Source: Denitromonas iodatirespirans
Lineage (GTDB): Bacteria > Pseudomonadota > Gammaproteobacteria > Burkholderiales > Rhodocyclaceae
Length of the DNA: 64,000 nucleotides
Direction: 5' to 3'
Assembly: GCF_018524365.1 (NCBI RefSeq)
Contig: NZ_JAEKFT010000012.1
Location: forward strand, 62,001-126,000
Positions 28,092 to 38,835 of this stretch are shown here, piece after piece. Position 1 is the stretch's first letter, and each line of letters starts with the position of its first letter. The notes below the pieces were generated by a model that made no database searches, had not been told where the DNA came from, and saw only the letters and a list, made by a program, of their open reading frames with translations. The position numbers were made by a program, and so were the translations under genes.

Positions 28092-28796
28092 ATGAGCACT
28101 CCGGCAATCACCACAGCCGGCGCCGAGGCGGCGGCCGAGCGCCTGGTCCCGCTCACCGGGCTGCGCGGCGCCATCGCGCGCAGCATGGGGCAGGGCTGGC
28201 AGATCCCGCGGGTGGCCCACTCGGTCGAGGTGGACGTCAGCCGCTTCGAGTCGCTGCGCGACGCACTGGCCGGCGAGGGTAACAAGCCCAGCCTCACCGT
28301 GCTGCTGCTGCGGGCGGTGGCGCTGACCCTGCGCGAGCACCCCGGCCTCAACGCGCTGATGCGCGACAAGGCGGTGGAGCGCATGCCCGACATCAACCTC
28401 GGCGTGGCGGTGAGCCTCGACGACGGGCTGATGGTGCCGGTGATCCGCGAGGCCGACACCCTGTCGCTGCCGGCGCTGTCGGCCGAGCTGCGCCGCCTCG
28501 CCGAAGGCGCCCGTGCCGGCACGCTCAGTGCCGGCAGCTACCAGCGCGCCACCTTTACGGTGAGCAACCTGGGCATGACCGCCATCGACCGCTTCTCGCC
28601 GATCATCAACCCGCCGCAGGTGGCGATCCTCGGCGTCACCCGCGTGGTCGACCGGGCCGTGGTGCGCAACGGGCAGATCGTCGTTGCGCCGATGATGGGC
28701 CTGCACCTGGTGTTCGACCACCGCGCCATCGACGGCTACCCGGCGGCGGTGTTTCTCGGCGACCTGGCACGCCGGATCGAGACGGCGGCGCTGTGA
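28092..28796 (+). CDS. E2 acyltransferase catalytic core without lipoyl domain
   Basis: A 234-residue 2-oxoacid dehydrogenase acyltransferase (CAT-fold) domain. The active-site motif FDHRAIDGYPAA (His210, Asp214) and the core segment DGLMVPVIREADTLSLPALS are intact. It has no lipoyl domain and no recognisable E1/E3-binding domain, so it is only half of a normal E2; the lipoyl half is the preceding gene. It would transfer the acyl group (acetyl, if the substrate is acetoin) to CoA. The stop overlaps the start of the lipoate ligase (TGATG). Confidence 0.88.
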   Translation: MSTPAITTAGAEAAAERLVPLTGLRGAIARSMGQGWQIPRVAHSVEVDVSRFESLRDALAGEGNKPSLTVLLLRAVALTLREHPGLNALMRDKAVERMPDINLGVAVSLDDGLMVPVIREADTLSLPALSAELRRLAEGARAGTLSAGSYQRATFTVSNLGMTAIDRFSPIINPPQVAILGVTRVVDRAVVRNGQIVVAPMMGLHLVFDHRAIDGYPAAVFLGDLARRIETAAL

Positions 28797-29524
28797 TGCA
28801 CTCGGCCGATCCTCATCTGGCGGTGGTCGGTTGCGCCGAGGAGCAGCGCTGGCACGAGGCTCTGCTCGAGCAGCCGGTGCGCGAACCGCAACTGCGCCTG
28901 TGGACCTATCGCTCGCCCGGCGTCGTGTTCGGCTGCTCGCAGGCGGCGCTGCTGGCGCGGGCACGACGCGGCGCGGCGCGGTGCGAGCTGGCGCAGCGGC
29001 GCTCGGGCGGCGGGGCGGTGCTGACCGGGCCGTGGATGCTCAGCACCTCGATCCTGCTGCCGCCGGACCACCGCCTGCTGGCCGGCGGCACGGTGACCAG
29101 CTACCGCTGGCTCGGCGCGCTGATCGCCGGCCTGCTGCGCGACATGGACGTGCCGGCCCATGCATTGGCCCCCGACGAGGCTCGCCGCACGCCGGACGAC
29201 CCGGCGCTCGACTGGGCCTGCTTCGGTGGCCTGTCGCCGTGGGAGGTGGTGGTCGGCCGCCGCAAGATCGTCGGCTTGGCCCAGCTGCGCCGCCGCCACG
29301 GGGTGCTGCTCACCTCGGGCACCTTGCTCGCACGCCCCGACTGGGAGGCGCTGTGCGCGGTGGTCGATCGTCCCGCCGACGACGCCCGCGCGCTGGCCGT
29401 CGCCACCACCTCCTGCGAGGAGCAGCTCGGCGCGGCCCCGCTGGTCGAGAGCTTCGCCTCCGCCCTGCACCAGATGCTCACCGACGTGCTCGGCGAGTTC
29501 CCCAACTGCGCCGCGGTGGCCTGA
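28796..29524 (+). CDS. Lipoate-protein ligase A-like protein
   Basis: A 242-residue member of the LplA/LipB/BirA cofactor-transferase fold. RRSGGGAVLTG (from Arg68) is the ligand-binding RRxGGG motif, and GRRKIVGLAQLRR contains the conserved lysine (Lys157) that holds the lipoyl phosphate. Its place directly after the lipoyl protein and E2 core suggests it lipoylates Lys46 of the carrier. It is shorter than full LplA (about 340) because the C-terminal accessory domain is missing, so it could be a lipoyl transferase rather than a complete ligase. Confidence 0.83.
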   Translation: MHSADPHLAVVGCAEEQRWHEALLEQPVREPQLRLWTYRSPGVVFGCSQAALLARARRGAARCELAQRRSGGGAVLTGPWMLSTSILLPPDHRLLAGGTVTSYRWLGALIAGLLRDMDVPAHALAPDEARRTPDDPALDWACFGGLSPWEVVVGRRKIVGLAQLRRRHGVLLTSGTLLARPDWEALCAVVDRPADDARALAVATTSCEEQLGAAPLVESFASALHQMLTDVLGEFPNCAAVA

Positions 29525-29586
29525 CCGCCATGGCGCCGCTCAACCCCTGCATGACCTGACGTAACACAACACGAGGAGACATCATC

Positions 29587-30180
29587 ATGAAAGACGATCA
29601 GCTGCAATCCGCCGCGGCGCAAGGGATGCGCGTGGTGGAAAAACGCGTCGCCGTCAGCCGGCGCGCATTTCTCAAGGGCTCCGGCCTGGCCGCGGCCGGC
29701 GTGACGGCGCTGTCGGCGGGCAGCCTGATGTTGCCGGCGCGCGATGCGCTGGCGGCCGAATTCACCCATCTCGGTGCCGACATCGGCAAGACCCTGTTGG
29801 TGATGGCGCGCGACATCTTCCCCCACGACAAGATCTCCGACCGCTTCTACATGCTCGCCATCGAGCCCTATGACGCGGCCGCGGCCAAGGACCCGGCGCT
29901 CGCCAAGCTGATCAGCGACGGCGTGGCCCAGCTCAACGCCCTGGCGCAGGCGAACTTCATGGCGCCGTATGCCGAGGTGCCCACCGAGACCGAGCGGCTG
30001 ACGCTGCTCTACACCATCGAGCACGGCGCCTTCTTCCAGAAGATCAAGGGCGACATGGTCACCGGCTTCTACAACAACAAGGCGGTCTGGCCCCTGTTCG
30101 GCGAGGAAGGCTCGTCATGGGAGAAGGGCGGCTACATCGCCCGCGGCTTCGACGACATCGACTGGCTGCCCAAGGCCTGA
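29587..30180 (+). CDS. Tat-exported gluconate 2-dehydrogenase subunit 3-like protein
   Basis: A 197-residue protein with a twin-arginine signal (SRRAFLKGSG, Arg25/Arg26, then a hydrophobic stretch to about residue 55). The mature part resembles the small (gamma) subunit of membrane-bound gluconate/sorbitol/fructose dehydrogenases. In those enzymes it carries the flavin subunit across the membrane in folded form. The GMC flavoprotein follows after 36 bp and lacks its own signal peptide, which fits hitch-hiker export. The natural substrate is unknown. Confidence 0.85.
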   Translation: MKDDQLQSAAAQGMRVVEKRVAVSRRAFLKGSGLAAAGVTALSAGSLMLPARDALAAEFTHLGADIGKTLLVMARDIFPHDKISDRFYMLAIEPYDAAAAKDPALAKLISDGVAQLNALAQANFMAPYAEVPTETERLTLLYTIEHGAFFQKIKGDMVTGFYNNKAVWPLFGEEGSSWEKGGYIARGFDDIDWLPKA

Positions 30181-30216
30181 TCCCGACAACGACAAGAACA
30201 GATGGAGACAAATCCC

Positions 30217-31791
30217 ATGAGCAAGACCTTTTCCAAGGACGACAACAGCGTCGTCGTGATCGTCGGTTCGGGTGCCGGTGGCGGCACGCTGGCCGACGAG
30301 CTGACCCGCCAGGGCGTGGATGTGGTGATCCTCGAGGCCGGCAAGCACCACACCCAGGAAGACTTCGAGAACGACGAGTGGGCGATGTTCGCCAAGATCT
30401 CGTGGCTCGACAAGCGCATCTCGGCCGGCGGCTGGCATCACACCGAAACCTATCCCAACCTGCCGGCGTGGATCGTCAAGGGCGTGGGCGGTTCGACCAT
30501 GCACTGGTCGGGCCTGGCGCTGCGCTTCATGGCGCACGAGTTCAAGACGCGCACCACCTACGGCCATGTGCCGGGCGCCAACGTGCTCGACTGGCCGATC
30601 AGCTACGAAGAGCTGGCGCCGTACTACGAGATTGCCGAGCGCAAGATGGGCGTGGCCGGTACCAAGGCCAGCGGCCTGCCGCCGATGCCGCCCAACAACC
30701 ACTACAAGGTGATCGAGGCCGGCGCGCGCAAGATCGGCTACAAGGACATCGTGCGGCCGGTGGCCTCCAACACCCGGCCCAACGACGGCCGCCCGGCCTG
30801 TCAGCAGATCGGCTACTGCATGCAGGGCTGCAAGATCGGCGCCAAGTGGTCGACGCTGTACTCCGAGATCCCGCGCGCGATGAAGACCGGCCATGCCGAG
30901 CTGCGCCCGCAGAGCATGGTGCTGCGCATCGAGCATGACAAGAGCGGCAAGGCCACCGGCGTGCTCTACGCCGACAAGGACGGCAAGCAGCATCTGCAGA
31001 AGGCGCGCGTGGTGTGCGTGGCCGGCAACTCGATCGAGTCGCCGCGCCTGCTGCTCAACTCCGCTTCCAGCATGTTCCCGAACGGCCTGGCTAACTCCTC
31101 CGGCCAGGTCGGGCGCAATTACATGAACCACACCACGGCGGCCGCGCTCACCATCAACCCGGGGCCGGTGTACATGTATCGCGGCTTCGACATCGCTGCG
31201 GTGGTCTCCGACGAGGTGCCCAACAACCCCGACCGCGGCTTCCTCGGCGGCTACCACCTCGAAGGCCTGGCGCTGCACCTGCCCTTCGCCGCGGCCTTCA
31301 TGAAGCCGGGCGGCTGGGGGCGCGAGGTGAGCTCCGCGCTGGAGAAGTTCGACCACATGAGCTGCGTGTGGGTGTGCGGCGAGGATCTGGCGCAGGAAGA
31401 GAACAGCATCACCCTGCACCCGACCGAGCGCGACCAGCACGGCCTGCCGATCCCCATCGTCACCAAGACCGACCACACCAACGATGCCGTCATGCGCCGC
31501 CACGGCCTGGCCCAGTGGCGCAAGCTGTCCGAAGCCGTCGGCGCCACCCGCGTGATCGACATGCCGCCCTATCCGGCCAGCCACAACATGGGCACCAACC
31601 GCATGAGCGAAAAGGCGCGCGACGGTGTGGTGAACAAGTGGGGGCAGACCCACGACATCAAGAACCTGTTCGTCTCCGACGGCAGCCAGTTCACCTCCAG
31701 CGGTGCCGCCAACCCGACGCTGACCATCGTCGCGCTGGCGATTCGCCAGGCTGAGTACATCGCCGGGGCCATGCGCCGTCGCGAGCTCTGA
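30217..31791 (+). CDS. GMC-family FAD-dependent dehydrogenase, large subunit
   Basis: A 524-residue flavoprotein. The N-terminal FAD site is VVIVGSGAGGGTLADEL followed by VVILEAGKHH. The C-terminal GMC domain has HNMGTNRM and GAANPTLTIVALA. It resembles the catalytic subunits of gluconate, sorbitol and fructose dehydrogenases. With the Tat-exported small subunit it should oxidise an alcohol or sugar in the periplasm and pass electrons to a cytochrome; no dedicated heme subunit lies next to it. I start at the ATG 9 nt after a GGAG; an ATG five codons earlier overlaps that ribosome site. Confidence 0.9.
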   Translation: MSKTFSKDDNSVVVIVGSGAGGGTLADELTRQGVDVVILEAGKHHTQEDFENDEWAMFAKISWLDKRISAGGWHHTETYPNLPAWIVKGVGGSTMHWSGLALRFMAHEFKTRTTYGHVPGANVLDWPISYEELAPYYEIAERKMGVAGTKASGLPPMPPNNHYKVIEAGARKIGYKDIVRPVASNTRPNDGRPACQQIGYCMQGCKIGAKWSTLYSEIPRAMKTGHAELRPQSMVLRIEHDKSGKATGVLYADKDGKQHLQKARVVCVAGNSIESPRLLLNSASSMFPNGLANSSGQVGRNYMNHTTAAALTINPGPVYMYRGFDIAAVVSDEVPNNPDRGFLGGYHLEGLALHLPFAAAFMKPGGWGREVSSALEKFDHMSCVWVCGEDLAQEENSITLHPTERDQHGLPIPIVTKTDHTNDAVMRRHGLAQWRKLSEAVGATRVIDMPPYPASHNMGTNRMSEKARDGVVNKWGQTHDIKNLFVSDGSQFTSSGAANPTLTIVALAIRQAEYIAGAMRRREL

Positions 31792-31800
31792 GCCCGCTTT

Positions 31801-31827
31801 GGCCGGCGTGCCTGGTGCACGCCGGCC
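31801..31827 (+). terminator. GC-rich hairpin after the GMC gene
   Basis: A perfect 11-bp stem GGCCGGCGTGC / GCACGCCGGCC with loop CTGGT lies 9 bp after the GMC stop but lacks a T tract. It may pause transcription or protect the mRNA end. Confidence 0.5.
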
Positions 31828-31858
31828 CGTCGAACGCGCTCCTCCACGCGTGAGCTTT

Positions 31859-31889
31859 GGGGGCCCGCCTTGCGGCGCCCCGTCTTTTT
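31859..31889 (+). terminator. Possible terminator before the VOC gene
   Basis: GGGG and CCCC flank an inner stem CCGC/GCGG with loop CTT, followed by GTCTTTTT. The stem has one internal mismatch, so termination is probably partial. Confidence 0.5.
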
Positions 31890-31951
31890 CGCTGGAAGCG
31901 TTTTGGTTGCACCGGCAACACCCCCGAGAACCTCAACAAGGACACCACACC

Positions 31952-32566
31952 ATGACCCCCTCCACATCCTCCCTTGCCGGGCGCTGGCTGCGCCACGGCA
32001 TCGCCGCCGCCGCCCTGGCCGCCGCATGGCCGGCCGCGCAGGCCGACAGCGTGCCCGGCATGCGCGGCGTCGAGCACTTCGGCTTCACCGTGCCCGATGC
32101 GCAGCAGGCCGTCGATTTCTTCGTCGGCGTGATGGGCTGCAAGGCCTTCTTCACCATCGGCCCCTTCGGCCCGTTCAAGGACAACTGGATGAAGGAGAAC
32201 CTCAACGTCAATCCGCGCGCGGTAATCCCCGTGGCGCACCTGGTGCGCTGCGGCAACGGCACCAACTTCGAGATCTTCGAATACACCTCGCCCGACCAGA
32301 AGATCCAGCCGCCGAAGAACAGCGACGTGGGCGGCCACCACATCGCCTTCTATGTGGATGACCTGAAGGCGGCGATGGCCAACATGCGCGCCAAGGGCGT
32401 GAAGTTCCTCGGCGAACCGCACCTGTTCACCGAAGGGCCGCTCAAGGGCCTGACCTGGATCTACTTCATGTCGCCCTGGGGCATGCAGCTGGAGCTGGTC
32501 ACCGCGCCCGAAGGCCGCGGCTATGAACAGACCATGCGTGAGCGGCTGTGGGACCCGCGCCAGTAA
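31952..32566 (+). CDS. Exported VOC-family (glyoxalase/dioxygenase-fold) protein
   Basis: A 204-residue protein with a signal sequence (about 1-31) and a single vicinal-oxygen-chelate domain. The four metal-ligand positions appear filled: HFGFTV (His42), NFEIFEY, GGHHIAFYV and GMQLELVT. Known VOC members isomerise, cleave or epimerise small carbonyl compounds using a divalent metal. Periplasmic location is unusual for the family and suits a role beside the two periplasmic dehydrogenases, perhaps on an aldehyde or ketone product. The reaction is not known. It overlaps the HupE/UreJ gene by 19 bp. Confidence 0.85.
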   Translation: MTPSTSSLAGRWLRHGIAAAALAAAWPAAQADSVPGMRGVEHFGFTVPDAQQAVDFFVGVMGCKAFFTIGPFGPFKDNWMKENLNVNPRAVIPVAHLVRCGNGTNFEIFEYTSPDQKIQPPKNSDVGGHHIAFYVDDLKAAMANMRAKGVKFLGEPHLFTEGPLKGLTWIYFMSPWGMQLELVTAPEGRGYEQTMRERLWDPRQ

Positions 32567-33825
32567 GCGCCGGGCGCAGGGCGCGCTGGCTGCGCGCCCT
32601 GGCGCTGAGCGCCGTGCTGCTGGGGTTTGGCGGCACGGCGACGGCCCATGTCCAGGACTTCATGGCGCGCGTCGTCCATCTGGTGCCGCGCGACGGGGCG
32701 CTGCGCGCCTATGTGCAGTTGCCGCTGGCGCTGCTGCTGTTGCCGCCGGACTGGCAGGCGGGCGGCGACCAGGCGCCGCCGCCCTTCCTGCGCCGCGATG
32801 CCGATGGCCGCCTGGCGGTGGACGTGCCGGCCCTGCATCGGACCCCCGACGCGCTGCGTGAGCGCCTGCGCGAGGCGCTGCGGATCGACGGTCGTCTCGG
32901 CCGGCTCGAAGGCGCGCGCATCGACACCCTGGCCGGGCGCGATCCCTTCACCTATCTGCCGGCGGTGGAGCACTATGTGGCACCGACGCTGATGCTCGGC
33001 GAGGCGGCCGAGCTCGATCTGGCCGACGCGGTGGTGAGCCTGCGCCTGCGCTTCGACGCGCCGCTCGCCGGTGCGGCGCCGGTGCTGACCGGCAGCGCCG
33101 GGGAGTGGCCCGAGCTCGGCGCGCGCGCGGTGAACATCGTGCGCCGCCATGATGACGACGGCCGGATCGACGCCTGGCAGAGCCTCGGACCGCTGAACCT
33201 CGCGCTCGGCACACCGGTTGCGGACGCGCCCGCCCAAGCCGGGCCATCGGGCTTTGCCGGCTATGTCGCCTCCGGCTTCGAGCATGTGCTGATCGGCCTG
33301 GACCATGTGCTGTTCATCCTGGTGCTGCTGCTCGGCGCGCGCGGGCCGGTGCATTTCCTCAAGCATTCGCTGGCCTTCACTGCCGGGCATTCGATCACCC
33401 TGTGTGTCGGGGCGGCCGGCGGGCTGTCGGCGCTGGCGTGGTTTGCACCGGGGGTGGAGATGGCGATCGCCGCCTCCATCATCTACGCCGGCGTGCGCAT
33501 CCTCGGCAATGGCAAGCGGCCCATGCTGGCGCCGGCGGTGTTCTGCGTGGGCCTGGTGCATGGCTTCGGCTTCTCGTTCGCGCTGCAGGAGGTCGCCCCG
33601 GCCTTGTCGGGCAGCTTCGCGAGCGTGGTGCTCGGCTTCAACCTCGGCATCGAACTGGGCCAGCTGGCGCTGTCGCTGGTGGCCGCGCCGGTGCTGTGGG
33701 CCGTGCATCGCCTGTGGCGCCATCCGCAGGTGCACTACCGGCAGGCGCTGGTGCTGCCGTGCGTGGCGGTGGCCTCGGTGTGGCTGATCGAGCGCAGTGC
33801 CTTGTTGCTGGCGGTGGTTCAGTAG
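32548..33825 (+). CDS. HupE/UreJ-type membrane protein
   Basis: A 425-residue protein with an N-terminal signal, an extracytoplasmic region of about 200 residues, and about six to seven membrane helices in the C-terminal half. GLDHVLFIL and FTAGHSITLCVG, with their paired histidines, are typical of the HupE/UreJ_2 family linked to nickel or other metal uptake. It starts at a GTG inside the end of the VOC gene, so it is translationally coupled to it. The role in this cluster is unclear; it may supply the metal of the VOC protein or of another enzyme. Confidence 0.83.
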   Translation: MGPAPVSAGRRARWLRALALSAVLLGFGGTATAHVQDFMARVVHLVPRDGALRAYVQLPLALLLLPPDWQAGGDQAPPPFLRRDADGRLAVDVPALHRTPDALRERLREALRIDGRLGRLEGARIDTLAGRDPFTYLPAVEHYVAPTLMLGEAAELDLADAVVSLRLRFDAPLAGAAPVLTGSAGEWPELGARAVNIVRRHDDDGRIDAWQSLGPLNLALGTPVADAPAQAGPSGFAGYVASGFEHVLIGLDHVLFILVLLLGARGPVHFLKHSLAFTAGHSITLCVGAAGGLSALAWFAPGVEMAIAASIIYAGVRILGNGKRPMLAPAVFCVGLVHGFGFSFALQEVAPALSGSFASVVLGFNLGIELGQLALSLVAAPVLWAVHRLWRHPQVHYRQALVLPCVAVASVWLIERSALLLAVVQ

Positions 33826-33885
33826 GGCGGATGCGCCTTCCGTGGCTATGTGGCGCAACAAGTGGTTTACTAGGACACGACAAAA

Positions 33886-33909
33886 ACGCCATCGATAGGA
33901 AGATGGCGT
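33886..33909 (+). other. Inverted repeat before acoR
   Basis: A perfect 8-bp stem ACGCCATC / GATGGCGT with an 8-nt loop lies 60 bp after the HupE gene, without a T tract. It could end the operon weakly or be an operator of acoR. Confidence 0.4.
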
Positions 33910-34002
33910 GGCAGTGACACACATAAGCGCGGGCCATCATGGACCCGGCGTATCTCTAGCGCGATCCGGCTAATGCCGGGCGCGCCAGGAGGAGACTTGA
34001 GC

Positions 34003-35982
<1,980 letters not shown>

Positions 35983-35984
35983 AC

Positions 35985-36011
35985 GCTGCCCCGGCACAGG
36001 GCCGGGGCAGC
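35985..36011. terminator. Bidirectional terminator hairpin
   Basis: A perfect 11-bp stem GCTGCCCCGGC / GCCGGGGCAGC with loop ACAGG fills the gap between the convergent acoR and citrate-lyase-like genes. There is no T tract. Confidence 0.7.
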
Positions 36012-36024
36012 CCGTCACGACGGC

Positions 36025-38727
36025 TCAGGCCACGAAACGCACCTGCGCCTGCGGGGTGCGGGTGTCCATGTTGCGCCCGCGGTTGAGGTGGTCGTCGATC
36101 TCCGCCGCGCAGCCGATCATGCGGCCGTACAAGAAGGCGGTGAAGGCGGCGGTCTCCAGCTCGGCGCGGCTGATCTGCCCGGCGGCCAGTGGCTGCCACA
36201 TGAGCTTGAGCAGCAGCGTGGCGATCAGTGCATCCACATTCACGCAGAACACATTGCGCGTCACGCCCTCGTCGAACAGGGCCTGCACCAGGCGGCGGTA
36301 GTAGTCGTGGAAGACGTTGTACTCGCCGCGCGCCTCGAAGCGCTGGCGCACGAAGGCTTCGCGCGGGTCGATGTTCTCGGGCTTGTCCTTGAACACCGGG
36401 TGGTTGATGCACGGGATGTTGTAGCCCGGCCCACCGCTTTCCTTGCTGGCCGCCTTCTGCGCGCCGTATTCGCGGGCGAAGTCGCGCGCCATGGTGTCGA
36501 GGTCGAGGCCATGGCCGGCATCGCCCGGGTCGGTCAGCGCCTGGCCGGCGAAGCGCTCGAGCAGGAAGGCGACGCCCTCGAAGCCGTTGCCGCCGTGGGC
36601 GTAGCCGGTGTGCGAGAGGAAGCCGACCATGGCCTTGTTGAGCTGCACCCGCGCCGGGGTTTCCGGCCCGTCGGCCGAGACGGCGCCCTTGGCGCCCTGG
36701 GCCGAAATCGCGCCGGGGCCGTTGGTGAGCAGCAGGCCGGTGAGGGTCTGGAAGGCGAACAGATCGTCGGCGGCCGGTGCGCGGCCGAGCAGGGCGAGGG
36801 CGGCCAGTTCGGTGAGCGAGCGCACGCCGAGCACCTCGTCGTTGGGCAGGCCGCAAAAGCTGTCTGGCCGGTGCCGTGCGGCGTCGGCCGAGGCGCCCAG
36901 CAGCGTGCCGATCAGGCGCATCCAGGCCGGCAGGCTTTCGATCGTCGTGCGGGAAATGCGCTTGCGCTGCAGCGGCCCCCAGGCGACCGTGGTGGTGAGC
37001 GCGGCGAGCACCGCGTCGGCGCGCGGATGGCCGCCCAGCGCGAGCAGCCAGCGCAGCGGCACCGAGCGTGCGCCGCGCAGCGCCACCGCGGCCAGCAGGG
37101 CCTCGGCCCGCGGGTCGGGCTCGGCCTGCAGCAGGCGCTCGCGGGCGGCGTCGTCGATGGGCGCGCGCGATAGCGCGAAGTCTTCGTCATGAGCGGCGGC
37201 GAGGCCGGCGGCCGAGAACACGTCGATCATCAAGGCGGCGGCCTCGCGCGCGCCGTCGGACAGGCGCGGGCCGAGCAGGCTGGCGGCCGCGGCGAGCACC
37301 GCGTTGGGCGCGTTGCCGGCCTCGCGCGCGGCCTGGGCGGCGGCCAGCACCGGGCTGCCGTGCAGGTTCACGAAGGCGGCGACGGCGACATTGAGCAGGG
37401 CGCGGTCGTTGTCGCCACCGGCTTCGTGCACCAGGGCCAGCGCCAGGTTGGCTTCGAGCGGTTGCTGGGCGGCCTGCAGCATCGACACGCCATGCAGGCT
37501 GGAGACATGGCTCTTGGGGTCCATCTGCGAGGCGCCCGAGGCGTCCTTCAGGTTCTGGCGCGGGAACACCGTGCCGACCTGACGCGCCAGCGCGGCGATC
37601 TGCGTGTGATAGGGGGCGATCGCCTCGACCACCGGCAGATCCAGCGCGGCCGGCAGCGTCACGCCCATGTTGCTGCCGAACCACGGTTTGAGATCCATCG
37701 AGCCTTCGGGCTCGAAGTCGGGCAGGGTGGCGTTGGCGCGCATCACCGCGGTGAGCGCGGCGGGGATGTGGGCGATGTTGGTGACCACCGCGCCCTTGGC
37801 CGAGAACACCGGGTTGTCGGGGGTGAACAGGCCGTCGACGCCGAACTTCTCCATGAACCAGCGTTCCTTGGCCAGGGCGTCGTCATTGCCGCCGGCCATC
37901 GCGCCGGCATGGCCGACGGCGCGCGTCAGCTTGGCCTTCCAGCGCCCGACCACGCAGGCCACCACGGGTTTGTTGAAGTCGGCCTCGCGTTCGTAGTAGC
38001 CACCCGGCTCGCAGTACAGCACCGCGGCCTTGCTGCGCGCGTCGTTGGCCAGGGCGAAGGCGAATTCCGGCGCGGCATAGTGGATGTACACATCCTTGCC
38101 GCTGGACACCAGCGTGGTGGTGCCCCAGCCGGCCATGCGCAGGTATTGGGCGATGGTGGTGGTGAAGCCGCCGGAATTGGAGAGGATGGCGATCGAGCCG
38201 CGCTTGAGGGTGTCGCCCGGGCTGTCGCCGCCGAGCGCGCCGCCGATGCGCACCTGACTCCAGGCGTCGGCCACGCCCAGGCAGTTGGCGCCGAACACGT
38301 CGATGCCGGCCTGCTGCGCCATGGCGCGGATCTCGCGGGCGTCGTGCACCGAGATCTTCTCGGTGATGATGAAGATCTTCTCCAGCTCGGGATTGACCCG
38401 GATCAGCTCGGCCACGCCGTCGCGCGCCGCGCTGGGCGGCAGGTACACCACGCCGCAGTTGAAGCGGTGCCCGGCGTCCAGCCCTTCGCGCACGCTGTTG
38501 TAGACCGGGATGGCGCCCTCCGGCGTCTCCAGGCGCTGGCCGCGCCGCCCCGGCGAGGTGCCGAAGACCACGTTGCCGCCCGACCAGGCATGGCCGACCG
38601 GGGTGACCTCGGAGGACTCGCCACCGAGAATGTTGAGCACGCACACCCGGTCGTTGCGGGTGGCGATCTGCGCCAGGGAGTTGATCCCGACGTAGTAGTG
38701 GAAGTCGCCGATGCCTTGATGATGCAT
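36025..38727 (-). CDS. ATP-citrate-lyase-like subunit (CoA ligase alpha + citrate-synthase-like domain)
   Basis: A 900-residue protein. The first about 330 residues form a succinyl-CoA-synthetase-alpha-like domain with the phosphohistidine loop GHAGAMAGG (His273). The C-terminal part resembles the citryl-CoA lyase (citrate-synthase-fold) domain: a conserved His in CINHPVF (His776) and NVDALIA with Asp832 match the catalytic His and Asp. It is about 290 residues longer than Chlorobium AclA, mainly in the middle (about 400-620), where a second, degenerate citrate-synthase-like stretch may exist. With the next upstream gene it forms a two-subunit enzyme that likely cleaves citrate or a similar tricarboxylate to acyl-CoA and a 2-oxoacid with ATP. 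The true substrate is unproven. Confidence 0.82.
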   Translation of the reverse strand: MHHQGIGDFHYYVGINSLAQIATRNDRVCVLNILGGESSEVTPVGHAWSGGNVVFGTSPGRRGQRLETPEGAIPVYNSVREGLDAGHRFNCGVVYLPPSAARDGVAELIRVNPELEKIFIITEKISVHDAREIRAMAQQAGIDVFGANCLGVADAWSQVRIGGALGGDSPGDTLKRGSIAILSNSGGFTTTIAQYLRMAGWGTTTLVSSGKDVYIHYAAPEFAFALANDARSKAAVLYCEPGGYYEREADFNKPVVACVVGRWKAKLTRAVGHAGAMAGGNDDALAKERWFMEKFGVDGLFTPDNPVFSAKGAVVTNIAHIPAALTAVMRANATLPDFEPEGSMDLKPWFGSNMGVTLPAALDLPVVEAIAPYHTQIAALARQVGTVFPRQNLKDASGASQMDPKSHVSSLHGVSMLQAAQQPLEANLALALVHEAGGDNDRALLNVAVAAFVNLHGSPVLAAAQAAREAGNAPNAVLAAAASLLGPRLSDGAREAAALMIDVFSAAGLAAAHDEDFALSRAPIDDAARERLLQAEPDPRAEALLAAVALRGARSVPLRWLLALGGHPRADAVLAALTTTVAWGPLQRKRISRTTIESLPAWMRLIGTLLGASADAARHRPDSFCGLPNDEVLGVRSLTELAALALLGRAPAADDLFAFQTLTGLLLTNGPGAISAQGAKGAVSADGPETPARVQLNKAMVGFLSHTGYAHGGNGFEGVAFLLERFAGQALTDPGDAGHGLDLDTMARDFAREYGAQKAASKESGGPGYNIPCINHPVFKDKPENIDPREAFVRQRFEARGEYNVFHDYYRRLVQALFDEGVTRNVFCVNVDALIATLLLKLMWQPLAAGQISRAELETAAFTAFLYGRMIGCAAEIDDHLNRGRNMDTRTPQAQVRFVA

Positions 38728-38835
38728 GTCCGTCTCCTTGAATCGCTTCGATGTCCGCGCTCGCGCGGGCTGTCTGTGTCGGCGCAGGGCGGGTTTCAAC
38801 CCGCCATCGAGGGCCGGGGCGGGGTGAAATCCGCC

